From Candidatus Curtissbacteria bacterium RIFOXYA1_FULL_41_14 (lineage in GTDB: Bacteria; Patescibacteriota; Microgenomatia; Curtissbacterales; GWA2-41-24): a stretch of DNA of 46,038 nucleotides. A program made the translations under genes and the position numbers. The first letter of the stretch is position 1. Every line of letters starts with the position of its first letter. The notes beneath the pieces are model-generated. The model was not told the DNA's origin. It made no database searches and worked only from the letters and a program-made list of their open reading frames with translations. This document shows positions 33,387 through 41,700 of this stretch, piece after piece. The stretch is taken from positions 1 through 46,038 of the forward strand of contig MFCA01000026.1 of assembly GCA_001775095.1 (NCBI GenBank), written 5' to 3'.

Positions 33387-34651
33387 TGACAAATTTAAAA
33401 AAGAAACTTACCAATCTCCCAGATTCACCGGGTGTATACCGATTTTACGACGAAAAGAAAAATATTATTTACGTGGGTAAATCCTTATCGATCAGAAAAC
33501 GCGTAAGTACGTATTTTCAGACCAGAATTTTGGGACCAAAAACCAGATTAATGGTATCAAAAATAGCCAACCTTGATTTCATCAAAGTCTTTTCGGAATT
33601 TGAAGCTTTACTTCTCGAAGCAAAATTAATCAAAGTTAATCAACCTTTTTTTAATACCGTAGCAAAGGATGATAAAAGCCCTCTGTACATAAAAATTACG
33701 CAGGATAAGGTACCCTTAATTACAGTTACCAGAAGAGAAAAGCCCAGAAGGGGTGTTTTTCTGAAAGGTCCTTTTCCTTCTGCAAAAACCACTCGTGAAG
33801 TCCTAAAAATAATTAGAAAAATTTTCCCTTACTGCCATCATAAAAATCCCAGAAAACCTTGCCTTTATGTTCACTTGGGTCTTTGCCCATACCCTTACCA
33901 GTCACAGCAATCGTTAGTCCTATATCTTGATAATGTCAAAAAGATTAAAAAGCTTCTCATGGGCAAAAGTCAGATTCTTATTCGCGATTTAACTCGCGAA
34001 ATGGCCAGACTTAGCAGCATCCAAAAATATGAGCAAGCGCAAGAAGTTAAAGAACAAATCAGAAAAATAGAAGCTATCGTAACTTCTTATCACTCCCCGT
34101 CTGAATTTTTAGAACATCCCGGCCTGGTAGATGATCTGTCAATATCAAGACTGAACGAACTTAAGGAAATCCTTAACCTCAAAAAAAAACTCGGAAGGAT
34201 CGAATGCTATGACATTTCAAATATTGGTGGAAATCTTGCTACGGGTTCAATGGCAGTTTTTACCAGCGGGCAACCCGACAAGGATCAATACCGCAAGTTC
34301 AGAATTAAATTTACTCATACACCGGACGATTACCAGATGATTGGGGAAATTTTAACAAGGAGATTTCATAATGATTGGCCGGTACCTGATCTTGTCATTA
34401 TTGATGGAGGCAGGGGCCAGCTAAATACCGCGCTTACTGTAATCAATAAGCTTAAACTTAAAGTTGTCCCTATCGCGATTGCTAAAAGATTCGAATATAT
34501 ATTCCACCCTGATAAACCCAGTCCAATCTCTCTCCCTAAGGATAACCCAGCCAGGCAGTTGGTTGCCCAAATTCGTGATGAGGCACATAGATTTGCTCTT
34601 TCTTACCACAGATTATTGCGTTCAAAAGCTATGTTGACTGAAAAAATTTGA
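33386..34651 (+). CDS. uvrC: Excinuclease ABC subunit C, short form
   Basis: A 421-aa protein. The GIY-YIG domain (about residues 10-95, GVYRFYDEKKNIIYVGKS) makes the 3' incision. A UVR motif lies near 215-240 (YEQAQEVKEQIRKIE). The RNase H-like domain has ECYDISNIGG, LVIIDGGRGQLN and RDEAHRFALSYHR for the 5' incision. The normal C-terminal tandem helix-hairpin-helix domain (to about 600 aa) is missing; the frame ends soon after RDEAHRFALSYHR. The GTG start overlaps the stop of the upstream gene. All three Uvr genes lie within 8.5 kb of lexA. Confidence 0.94.
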   Translation: MTNLKKKLTNLPDSPGVYRFYDEKKNIIYVGKSLSIRKRVSTYFQTRILGPKTRLMVSKIANLDFIKVFSEFEALLLEAKLIKVNQPFFNTVAKDDKSPLYIKITQDKVPLITVTRREKPRRGVFLKGPFPSAKTTREVLKIIRKIFPYCHHKNPRKPCLYVHLGLCPYPYQSQQSLVLYLDNVKKIKKLLMGKSQILIRDLTREMARLSSIQKYEQAQEVKEQIRKIEAIVTSYHSPSEFLEHPGLVDDLSISRLNELKEILNLKKKLGRIECYDISNIGGNLATGSMAVFTSGQPDKDQYRKFRIKFTHTPDDYQMIGEILTRRFHNDWPVPDLVIIDGGRGQLNTALTVINKLKLKVVPIAIAKRFEYIFHPDKPSPISLPKDNPARQLVAQIRDEAHRFALSYHRLLRSKAMLTEKI

Positions 34652-34684
34652 TAAGATAGATTATAGAAGTCAATAGGTCAGCGT

Positions 34685-34717
34685 TTAGCGTCTATTTTTC
34701 TATACGCTAGACGCTAA
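34685..34717 (+). terminator. Hairpin after uvrC
   Basis: TTAGCGTCTA pairs with TAGACGCTAA (10 bp, 13-nt loop) and is followed by TTTACTAGACACTAATTTT. A third related copy, TAGACACTAA, lies 15 bp on. The U-tract is weak. It may end the uvrC transcript. Confidence 0.45.
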
Positions 34718-34736
34718 TTTACTAGACACTAATTTT

Positions 34737-35135
34737 ATGCGTCATTACCTAAAATCTTTAATAATCGCAACAGCCTCATTTTATCTTGCCTACACAATGG
34801 TTCCAACAATTAGCTTCGGCGGTAACCCAAAAAATCTGGCATTTATAATCGGCGGTCTTTTTTTAATTTCTTTAATTATCAACCCAATTTTTTCATTTAT
34901 CCTTCTTCCAATAAACTTTTTAACATTTGGGTCTGTTTCGCTGATTTTAAATGGAATTTATTTCTTTTTTCTCCCGAGGTTTGTAGATTTTTCAATTGGG
35001 GCATACAATTTTCCAGGTGCCACTATTGAAGGAATTATTATGCCGGCAGTTAATTTTAACGCGGTTGCGGCTATTATTTTGGTTACATCAATAGTAACCT
35101 TATCGCAAAAAATTCTCCATTTTATTTTTGAGTAA
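34737..35135 (+). CDS. Phage-holin-family-4-like membrane protein
   Basis: A 132-aa protein with four membrane helices. LPINFLTFGSVSLILNGI is the typical block of the 'phage holin family 4' (PF04020) cellular proteins. No lysin or other phage genes are nearby, so it is a chromosomal membrane protein of unknown function and not a prophage relic. Confidence 0.85.
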   Translation: MRHYLKSLIIATASFYLAYTMVPTISFGGNPKNLAFIIGGLFLISLIINPIFSFILLPINFLTFGSVSLILNGIYFFFLPRFVDFSIGAYNFPGATIEGIIMPAVNFNAVAAIILVTSIVTLSQKILHFIFE

Positions 35136-35139
35136 TAGC

Positions 35140-35168
35140 TTGCTCTCAGAACACTAAGGGGTTATATT
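35140..35168 (+). promoter_or_regulatory. Leaderless promoter of yvcK
   Basis: TTGCTC (35140-35145), a 17-bp spacer and TATATT (35163-35168) are followed by 6 nt and the ATG at 35175. The start of transcription would be at the start codon. Confidence 0.7.
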
Positions 35169-35174
35169 ACCATC

Positions 35175-36176
35175 ATGTTGAAATCGTTTTTCAGACACTA
35201 CCTGGAATTACCCACAAGGCCTAAAAACGTTGTCTGTCTGGGCGGAGGAATTGGTACTTCCCAAATCCTCAAAGGCCTAAGAGACTTCCCGTGTGATTTG
35301 GCAGCCATAGTTTCAATGGCCGACGATGGTGGTTCAGCCGGAAGACTTAGACGCGCGTTTTCCGTTCCGCCTCCTGGCGATTTGGTGAATTGCTTAGCGG
35401 CCCTTTCAGACGAAGAGTCAATCCTTAAAAAACTTTTTGTCTATAGATTTGAAGGTAAGCGCTATGGTAAGGATACCGATCTCGGAGGACAAAAATTGGG
35501 TAATCTAATTTTTGTAGCTCTCACTAATATTTATAACGGGGACACAAGCCGTGCGCTTGAAGAATTTTCAAAAATTATTTCTTCGAAAGGCAGGGTATTG
35601 CCAGCAACTATTGGGAACGTTAACATTTGGGCTTTAACAAAAACAGACCAAAAGGTGTACGGGGAAGAAAAAATTGACTTGGGTAAATATTCCGGCGGCC
35701 GATCCCTAAAAGAAGTTTTTTTAGATCCCCCTAATATTAGGGCGTACGAGAAAACCATGGAAGCTCTTAAAAAAGCCGACATTGTCATTGTCGGTCCTGG
35801 AGATCTTTTTAGCACCATTTTACCAGTACTTATCGTACCTCAAATTAAACGTTTAATTAAAAGACTTACCAAGCAAAAAATATTTATCGTAAACATTGCC
35901 AATAAACCTTTCGAAACTTTCGGTTTTAAGGTTTCTGATTACCTTCACGCTTTAAAAAAACACCTGGGTGGAGATGTTTTTGATACAATATTAGTCAACA
36001 CGAACCAGAAACCTAAAATACCGAAAAATCTAAACTATAAATATGTTTTGTACGATAAAAATAATTTAGAGCAGTATCAGGCAAACATTGTTACTGGTGA
36101 TCTTGTCAATCAAGAGTACCCTTTATATCATGATAGCGACAAGATCGCCAAAGAAATAATTAATTTCATAAAGTGA
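35175..36176 (+). CDS. yvcK: YvcK-like gluconeogenesis factor
   Basis: A 333-aa protein of family length. NVVCLGGGIGTSQILKGL is the nucleotide-binding loop of the CofD/YvcK family. SMADDGGSAGRLR, PPPGDLVNCLAAL, LGGQKLGNLIFVALTNI and VIVGPGDLFSTILPVL are family blocks. YvcK binds UDP-sugars and controls central carbon use and cell-wall synthesis. Having it in the same window as ppsA-eno-gpmI fits a gluconeogenic need, though they are not one operon. Its stop overlaps the GTG of secG. Confidence 0.93.
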   Translation: MLKSFFRHYLELPTRPKNVVCLGGGIGTSQILKGLRDFPCDLAAIVSMADDGGSAGRLRRAFSVPPPGDLVNCLAALSDEESILKKLFVYRFEGKRYGKDTDLGGQKLGNLIFVALTNIYNGDTSRALEEFSKIISSKGRVLPATIGNVNIWALTKTDQKVYGEEKIDLGKYSGGRSLKEVFLDPPNIRAYEKTMEALKKADIVIVGPGDLFSTILPVLIVPQIKRLIKRLTKQKIFIVNIANKPFETFGFKVSDYLHALKKHLGGDVFDTILVNTNQKPKIPKNLNYKYVLYDKNNLEQYQANIVTGDLVNQEYPLYHDSDKIAKEIINFIK

Positions 36177-36388
36177 AAATTTTTCTTCTTGTTATTCAAA
36201 TTGCAGTATCTGTGGCGCTGGTAATCGTTATACTGATGCAGTCTAAAGGATCAGGTATCGGAACTGTTTTTGGCGGATCGGATAGTTTTTACAGGTCAAA
36301 ACGGGGAGTGGAAAAGCTTTTTTTGTATTTAACAGTATTCCTGGCTGCAGTTTTCGCAATTACTTCCATAATACTTGTAGTTATATAA
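36173..36388 (+). CDS. secG: Preprotein translocase subunit SecG
   Basis: A 71-aa protein with two membrane helices. The loop LMQSKGSGIGTVFGGSDSFY and RSKRGVEKL are the SecG signature. It associates with SecYE to aid protein export. It starts at GTG overlapping the yvcK stop (GTGA), so the two are co-translated. An exported binding-protein gene follows 7 nt after its stop. Confidence 0.95.
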   Translation: MKIFLLVIQIAVSVALVIVILMQSKGSGIGTVFGGSDSFYRSKRGVEKLFLYLTVFLAAVFAITSIILVVI

Positions 36389-36395
36389 ATTTAGA

Positions 36396-37766
36396 GTGTT
36401 AGCAGAAAGAACCAGGGCTCGAAGAGTCAAATTTTGGTGGAATTTATCCTTAGCCTATATAGACAGATATAAGCAACGCTTTATATTAACGGCCGTTTTT
36501 TGTTTTCTTCTTGTATTTGCGGGCTATAAAATACTTCCTCTGGTATTTCGGGCAAATGTTGTAAGCCTAGGCTATGTTGGGACATATACACTTGATTCGA
36601 TTCCAACACAAATTCTTTCATTGGCGACTCAATCTTTAATTTCTACCGGGGACGACGGAAAACCGAAAGCGAACTTGGCCTCCCATTGGACCATCTCCGA
36701 TGATGGAAAGACATATATTGTCTATCTCAAAGATAATTTAAAATGGCATGACGATTCTCCTGTAAGCGCCCAGGATATCTCAATTGCCATTTCCGATGTT
36801 CAAATTCAGGCTATAAACAATAAAACGCTCGAATTCAAGCTTCCAAACCCTATTTCCTTTTTCCCTTTAGCTTTAGACAGGCCGGTATTTAAATCAAAAA
36901 GTTTTTACGGAACGGGCATGTTCAGAATTGTTGATATAGACCAGGTTGCAAATGTCGTTAAGAAAATTAGTCTCTTACCGAAGGATAAAAAATTACCAAA
37001 AGTTGATATCAAGTTTTACCAGACGGAACAACAGGCAGTAAATGCTTTAAAAATAGGGGAGATAAAAAGTGTCAACCTACCAAACGCAGAGTCATTTGTA
37101 GGCTGGCCCAACTTCAACGTCCAAAGGAAAGCTGACCGCTCTGAAATAGTCACCATTTTTTATAATAATGGCGATCCCTTGCTGGCATCCAGAGAAACCA
37201 GACAAGCGTTAAGTTACGCAATCAATAAATCAGAATTTGATGGAGAATTGGCAGGCGGTCCTATATCTCCCGACAACTGGACTTATAACAACAACGTCAA
37301 AAGATACGAATACAATACTTCAAAAGCTAAAGAGCTTTTATCAAAATCAACTCCCGCAGGTCCTAAAATAATATTAACCGTTTTGCCCGGACTAGAAAAT
37401 CTTGCTCAAAAAATTAAAGACGATTGGCGGGAAGTAGGGATTGAGGTTACTCTAAAGCTGGAAAAATCAGTACCTGAAAATTATCAGGCGCTTTTAGCCT
37501 TTAATAAGGCGACTGCGACGCTGGACCAATATTCCTTGTGGCATTCAACTCAAAAATCAAATATTACCAGATATAAGGATGTTAAGATCGATAAACTTCT
37601 TGAAGACGCAAGAACTACCCAAGATGAGTCACAAATAAAAGATCTCAGAACCGATTTTCAGAAGTTTTTGGTTGAAGATGCCCCCGCAACATTCCTCTAT
37701 TTCCCATATCGTTACAATATTACCTATAAAAATATAGAGCCTTTAATTGCCAAACTGCCAAAATAA
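36396..37766 (+). CDS. ABC-type peptide-binding protein (SBP family 5), membrane anchored
   Basis: A 456-aa protein, shorter than the usual 520-550. It starts at GTG with a basic N-terminus and one membrane helix (about residues 28-50) and no lipoprotein Cys, so it is a membrane-anchored receptor. LASHWTISDDGKTYIVYLKDNLKWHDDSPVSAQDI is the signature region of extracellular solute-binding family 5. QALSYAINKSEF follows. No ABC permease or ATPase lies in the window, so substrate and partner are unknown. It may act with distant permease genes or as a sensor. Confidence 0.86.
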   Translation: MLAERTRARRVKFWWNLSLAYIDRYKQRFILTAVFCFLLVFAGYKILPLVFRANVVSLGYVGTYTLDSIPTQILSLATQSLISTGDDGKPKANLASHWTISDDGKTYIVYLKDNLKWHDDSPVSAQDISIAISDVQIQAINNKTLEFKLPNPISFFPLALDRPVFKSKSFYGTGMFRIVDIDQVANVVKKISLLPKDKKLPKVDIKFYQTEQQAVNALKIGEIKSVNLPNAESFVGWPNFNVQRKADRSEIVTIFYNNGDPLLASRETRQALSYAINKSEFDGELAGGPISPDNWTYNNNVKRYEYNTSKAKELLSKSTPAGPKIILTVLPGLENLAQKIKDDWREVGIEVTLKLEKSVPENYQALLAFNKATATLDQYSLWHSTQKSNITRYKDVKIDKLLEDARTTQDESQIKDLRTDFQKFLVEDAPATFLYFPYRYNITYKNIEPLIAKLPK

Positions 37767-37785
37767 ACTCCTGAAATATAAATCG

Positions 37786-37814
37786 TTGATATTTTCAGTC
37801 CTATAGTTTAATAT
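37786..37814 (+). promoter_or_regulatory. Leaderless promoter of the 214-aa gene
   Basis: TTGATA (37786-37791), a 17-bp spacer and TAATAT (37809-37814) are followed by 8 nt and the ATG at 37823. Confidence 0.75.
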
Positions 37815-37822
37815 AAAACATT

Positions 37823-38467
37823 ATGTCGCCAGAACGAGCTACAAAAACGCCTTTTCAGTTAATCGATTTGCTGGAAGCTAGCGAGGAAGAATTAAGAACG
37901 CTTGCAGACAAGATTCAGGCAAAATCAGGGTTTTTGCAGGTATTAGTCCACCCCTTTTATGACGACGGCGTAAGATTTTCAACCCAATACGAAAACTATA
38001 AAATCAGACGTGACAGATTTATATCGGCCTGCTTAAATCACAATATACCATTGGTCATTTTTGAAGAAGAAGATAAACTTGATACTCTGAAAGATAGACT
38101 CCCTAAAGATATTTCTTGTCCGATTTTTGTTGTGATGACGGAAAGCACAACGCCTGTGCCATATGGGAACCATGATATGAACTCCGTGATCCAGTTACTT
38201 AGGAAAATTAGAGCAAAGAAAGTATGTGTCGGAGGTCAATATATGTATGTTGGCAGAATGGTTAATTCAAAAGAACCGTATCCAGGTCTGTACGATAAGC
38301 TACGCTGGACTAGAGAAGCTAACAAGGTACCGTGTAGATGGATTGACGCGAGCATATCACCATATGGCTGTGCAGGAGGCGTAGCGGTCGATTTGTATTT
38401 GGAGCGCTTCCAGGTAGTACTATCTTTCACAAGCTATCCCGAAAATATGAGCAGGTTCGTGAAGTAA
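37823..38467 (+). CDS. Conserved-looking protein of unknown function
   Basis: A 214-aa soluble alpha/beta protein with no membrane segment. Alternating strands and helices (QVLVHPFYDD, IPLVIFEEED, CPIFVVMTEST, KVCVGGQYMY) suggest a Rossmann-like fold. Cys residues occur at CLNH, CPIF, VCVGG, CRWI and YGCAGG; the C-terminal PCRWIDASISPYGCAGGVAVD is distinctive. I do not recognise the family. It stands alone with a good leaderless promoter, upstream of a convergent tRNA cluster. Confidence 0.65.
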   Translation: MSPERATKTPFQLIDLLEASEEELRTLADKIQAKSGFLQVLVHPFYDDGVRFSTQYENYKIRRDRFISACLNHNIPLVIFEEEDKLDTLKDRLPKDISCPIFVVMTESTTPVPYGNHDMNSVIQLLRKIRAKKVCVGGQYMYVGRMVNSKEPYPGLYDKLRWTREANKVPCRWIDASISPYGCAGGVAVDLYLERFQVVLSFTSYPENMSRFVK

Positions 38468-38489
38468 GCCGATTGCGAATAAAAAAATG

Positions 38490-38564
38490 GGAGGTCGAGG
38501 GGACTTGAACCCCCAACCATTCGCTCCACAAGCGAACGCTCTAACCAATTGAGCTACGACCTCC
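38490..38564 (-). tRNA. tRNA-His (anticodon GTG)
   Basis: The cloverleaf has an eight-pair acceptor including G-1 opposite C73 (GGAGGTCG / CGACCTCC), the identity mark of tRNA-His. The anticodon loop TTGTGGA gives GTG. The T arm is GGGGG-TTCAAGT-CCCCT with a wobble closing pair. The 3' CCA is not fully encoded. Confidence 0.95.
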
Positions 38565-38569
38565 ACGAG

Positions 38570-38642
38570 TACCCCAGGAGGGATTCGAACCCCCAACCAA
38601 TCGCTTAGAACGCGACTGCTCTATCCGTTGAGCTACTGGGGC
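38570..38642 (-). tRNA. tRNA-Arg (anticodon TCT)
   Basis: A 73-nt cloverleaf. The acceptor is GCCCCAG / CTGGGGT, and the anticodon loop GTTCTAA gives TCT. The T arm is GGGGG-TTCGAAT-CCCTC. The discriminator is A and no CCA is encoded. It lies five bases from tRNA-His. Confidence 0.93.
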
Positions 38643-38646
38643 CCAG

Positions 38647-38719
38647 AGCGGGTGAGGGGATTCGAACCCCTGACGTTCAGCTTGGAAAGCTGACATTCTA
38701 GCCGCTGAATTACACCCGC
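38647..38719 (-). tRNA. tRNA-Gly (anticodon TCC)
   Basis: A 73-nt cloverleaf. The acceptor is GCGGGTG / CACCCGC, the anticodon arm is TCAGC-TTTCCAA-GCTGA giving TCC, and the T arm is AGGGG-TTCGAAT-CCCCT. The discriminator is T and no CCA is encoded. It is the first gene of a Gly-Arg-His tRNA operon on the minus strand. Confidence 0.95.
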
Positions 38720-38761
38720 AAAGTCATACTTTCTATTTACGTATTTTACCAAAATTGGGGT

Positions 38762-38827
38762 GTCATCGCGAGTCCCGATGAAATCGGGACGTGGCGATCT
38801 ATTTTAAGATTGCTTCGTCGCAATGAC
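38762..38827. repeat. GTCATTGCGA-type palindromic repeat
   Basis: The ends GTCATCGCGA and TCGCAATGAC enclose a perfect hairpin GTCCCGAT-GAA-ATCGGGAC and GATTGCTTCGTCGCAATGAC. This repeat type is widespread in many bacterial genomes. It overlaps the 3' end of the EEP gene and supplies its last codons and stop. Confidence 0.85.
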
Positions 38828-39604
38828 GGGGAGAAGTTCTGCCACAACCGGCAAATGGTCGGAAACCGTAACCTCGGGGACATCCAAAGATAAGACTTTA
38901 AAATGCTCGGAAGTAAAAATATAGTCAACTAAGTAATTCTTTGGTGCAATTGAATGAACCTTTGGATTTAAGCTGTAAGTAAAACCAGACCCGTGCATCA
39001 AATTATTACTGACACTTCCAATCATCTCAATAACTTTTGTACCAGGCGGCATATTTAGATCTCCGCCCAAAATAAACGGTTCCCCGTTTTTATTTAACTG
39101 GCCTAAATAATCTTTTATTAATTTTGCCTGCCTAAGATTCTCTTTTGTATCGGCCGGCGGCGCCGTCCAGGCGCCGTGGACAGAAATTGCGTGAAGTTCT
39201 CCCAGAGGTGCATCAACTAGCACATCCAGCATATGCCTTGGAATCTGCGGTCTTATCTCATTAGCACTGCGTCCGTCTAATTCGTCAAGAGTAACGGATT
39301 TAAATTTTTTTAAGGTAACAACCCTGCTTTTTTTAATTTTGGATTTTGTAAAAACTGCGTTCCCAAACGTCGATCCGGGTGATCCGGTTAATTCCAAATC
39401 GCCGTGATAAACCCCATTTAGCTTTAGCTTATCCTTCAATATCTCAAATAAATTAGCTGACAAGTCCCCTGTCAGATTAAATCCGCCAACAGTAACCTCC
39501 TGCATAGTAATGACGTCCGGCGATTCTTTGTTTAAAAAATCAATAAGCTGCGCAAGATATTTGCCTTTGTAAATATTAATCTGGATGACTTTGAGTTTTA
39601 GCAT
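38804..39604 (-). CDS. Endonuclease/exonuclease/phosphatase (EEP) family protein
   Basis: A 266-aa protein. The EEP fold is shown by IQINIYKGK (Asn), ITMQEVT with the metal-binding Glu, GGDLNMPPGT with Asp and Asn, DYIFTS, and the C-terminal VTVSDHLPVVAE with the catalytic DH. Relatives act on nucleic acids, phospholipids or phosphoesters, so the substrate is open. The last residues, VIATKQS, are encoded by an inserted GTCATTGCGA repeat, so the original C-terminus was probably replaced after AELL. No signal peptide is seen. Confidence 0.88.
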   Translation of the reverse strand: MLKLKVIQINIYKGKYLAQLIDFLNKESPDVITMQEVTVGGFNLTGDLSANLFEILKDKLKLNGVYHGDLELTGSPGSTFGNAVFTKSKIKKSRVVTLKKFKSVTLDELDGRSANEIRPQIPRHMLDVLVDAPLGELHAISVHGAWTAPPADTKENLRQAKLIKDYLGQLNKNGEPFILGGDLNMPPGTKVIEMIGSVSNNLMHGSGFTYSLNPKVHSIAPKNYLVDYIFTSEHFKVLSLDVPEVTVSDHLPVVAELLPVIATKQS

Positions 39605-39751
39605 TACTATGAAGTATAACTGATGCTCGAGCCTGTTGAAAACTTAATCCCGCTTCTCACATCAAAAATCTACATATCCCATTTCTCACTTCTCACCTCC
39701 AATTTGAAACATATATCGCCATAGGATAAAATCAAACCTGCATAAATTTGT

Positions 39752-40912
39752 ATGCCTGAAAGACTCCAAACTATTGATCCCGATCATATGAATATAGGAT
39801 TCCTTTCGTCATACGCGATGACTGAAGGTGGGGTTCAAGACCACATCCGTAACTTAGCAGTCAACTTTGAAAGAGAAGGTCATCATGTTTATATTTTTGC
39901 TCCAAGTTTCGATGAGGCTCCAACGGATGAGGGTGTTATTCATCTTGGAAAGGCACGGCAGAGACAACTAGAAGGGACAAGTGCTAATGTAGCATTGGCT
40001 TTTGAAAATAGGTCAAAAATTAGGGCAATAAGACGCAAATACCCGCTCGATATTGCTCTATTGAATGATCCTCAGGTATCGCCTCCGAATTTGCAATATC
40101 TCTGGGGCTCTGAAGCGGCCTTAAATGTAGTCACTTTCCATGTAGTTAAAGAGAGAGTTCTACCATATACCCCTTTTGTCGCTCTTGCTTTTGCTTTCCG
40201 AAATAAAATTGATCTTCGTATAGCTGTTTCGTCCGCATCGTATCAAGTAGTGCGGAAATTCTTCCCGGGAAAATATAAAATTATTCCAAACGGGGTAGAT
40301 ACTGAACGGTTTAACCCTTCAGTTCCAAAAATTGAAAGATTTCAAGACGGCGCGCTAAATATTCTCTTTGTAGGACGGCTTGAGAAAAGAAAAGGGGTCA
40401 ACTACTTACTTGACGCATATGCCAGAGTAAAAAACCAGCTCGAAAATTCAAGATTAATAATTGTTGGAGATGGAACCGAGAGAAAAAACCTTCAAACTCA
40501 AGTAGTAACTCAAGGAATTAGAGATGTGCATTTCGAAGGTAGAATACCAGATGATATGCGACCATTCTATTACGCGAGCGCCGATATCTTTTGCTCTCCC
40601 GCTATGTATGGAGAAAGTTTTGGAATCGTGCTTCTCGAAGCTATGGCGTCGGGGGTTCCAATTATTGCTGGGGATAATTGTGGTTACAGCAGTCTTATCA
40701 GGGAAGGTGAAAACGGTTTTTGTATAGACTCCACTCAAACTGACGAATTTGTCAATTACCTTTTGATACTCGCGCAGCATCCTCACCTCAGGGGACAAAT
40801 GGGGGAGAATGGACGAAAATTAGCAAGAACCTATGATTGGAAGTACATTGCACCAACCCACTTAAGAGTTTACCGCGAAAAACTTAGGGAAAAAGGAGCT
40901 ATTTTGGTATAG
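39752..40912 (+). CDS. GT4-family glycosyltransferase
   Basis: A 386-aa protein. The N-terminal Rossmann domain starts MNIGFLSSYAMTEGGVQDHI, and the second ATG (39788) could be the true start. The C-terminal donor domain has NILFVGRLEKRKGVNYLLDA and ESFGIVLLEAMASGVPIIAG, the EX7E motif of retaining GT-B GT4 enzymes. It likely adds sugars to a lipid or surface glycan at the cytoplasmic face of the membrane. It is convergent with the 157-aa gene, overlapping it by 14 nt. Confidence 0.92.
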   Translation: MPERLQTIDPDHMNIGFLSSYAMTEGGVQDHIRNLAVNFEREGHHVYIFAPSFDEAPTDEGVIHLGKARQRQLEGTSANVALAFENRSKIRAIRRKYPLDIALLNDPQVSPPNLQYLWGSEAALNVVTFHVVKERVLPYTPFVALAFAFRNKIDLRIAVSSASYQVVRKFFPGKYKIIPNGVDTERFNPSVPKIERFQDGALNILFVGRLEKRKGVNYLLDAYARVKNQLENSRLIIVGDGTERKNLQTQVVTQGIRDVHFEGRIPDDMRPFYYASADIFCSPAMYGESFGIVLLEAMASGVPIIAGDNCGYSSLIREGENGFCIDSTQTDEFVNYLLILAQHPHLRGQMGENGRKLARTYDWKYIAPTHLRVYREKLREKGAILV

Positions 40913-41372
40913 CTGCACCCGATCTCTGAGCTGATTGTGCTATTTTTTCTAATTCAGCTTGATCTAGAATTTTGTAATGAATTGTTTCGCCATCTATGCC
41001 AGGTTTTGGTACTTCAGATTTCTCAAGAACTCCATCGTTCCATAAATCATCTAGGGCATCTTCCGTTCTTTGACTTTCGTCAGGAAATCTTCGCCTATAG
41101 TCAGCGCCCTTGGGTAGAACGCCGTAACCCAAGCCTCGAATTACATTAGCAAAAGTAAAATATCTTGGGTTTATGGTGGCTTTACCCCTAATGTGAGAAG
41201 TAATGTGTTTCTGGATCGTAACCGCAACAGAACTATCGTCAATTCCCTCAAGCGGCACACGACCGGGTTCAGAATTTATTTGAGGCTTTAAAATCGTTAC
41301 AATTTCTTTTCCAAATCTTCTCATTCTACCGCTAAAACCCTTGACGCCCACATCTCCTTCTCTACTTTCCAT
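40899..41372 (-). CDS. Protein of unknown function, possible winged-helix fold
   Basis: A 157-aa basic protein. The middle segment HITSHIRGKATINPRYFTFANVIRGLGYG and the end DALDDLWNDGVLEKSEV resemble a winged-helix-like arrangement, but no family is recognised. The stop overlaps the 3' end of the glycosyltransferase gene. Confidence 0.5.
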   Translation of the reverse strand: MESREGDVGVKGFSGRMRRFGKEIVTILKPQINSEPGRVPLEGIDDSSVAVTIQKHITSHIRGKATINPRYFTFANVIRGLGYGVLPKGADYRRRFPDESQRTEDALDDLWNDGVLEKSEVPKPGIDGETIHYKILDQAELEKIAQSAQRSGAAIPK

Positions 41373-41531
41373 GCCTCTATTTTATCATTTACTCGAAAAA
41401 ATAGTTGCCTCCTTTATAATTCTGGCCGATTCGGTCTGAGCTCTTAGAGTCCCAGTCTCAGAGCCGGGGACCTCGCGGTCGAAGACTTGACCAAGATATC
41501 TCGCTTGTTTCCAGTTTTCTCCACCCAAATC

Positions 41532-41624
41532 GTCATTGCGAGTACTTTGATGTCATTGCGAGCGAAGCGAAGCAATCTTTTTTAGATCACCACGTCCTGA
41601 GCTTGTCGAACGGACTCGCGATGA
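41532..41624. repeat. GTCATTGCGA-type repeat with duplicated arm
   Basis: GTCATTGCGAG occurs at 41532 and 41552 and is closed by CTCGCGATGAC (41614-41624). Inside are GCGAAGCGAAGCAATCT and CCTGAGCTTGTCGAACGG, both typical of widespread dispersed repeats. The rest of 41373-41700 has no gene; the greA -10 lies at 41688-41693. Confidence 0.85.
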
Positions 41625-41700
41625 CATATTCATTGGGAAAAGATGAATAGTTACAATCTGTTATATCCGCAAAACATAATTTTTTGTTATAGTAGGATTC

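Noticed and set aside
34737-35135. Prophage lysis gene
   Set aside because: The holin-like family is a common chromosomal membrane protein, and no other phage genes are near.
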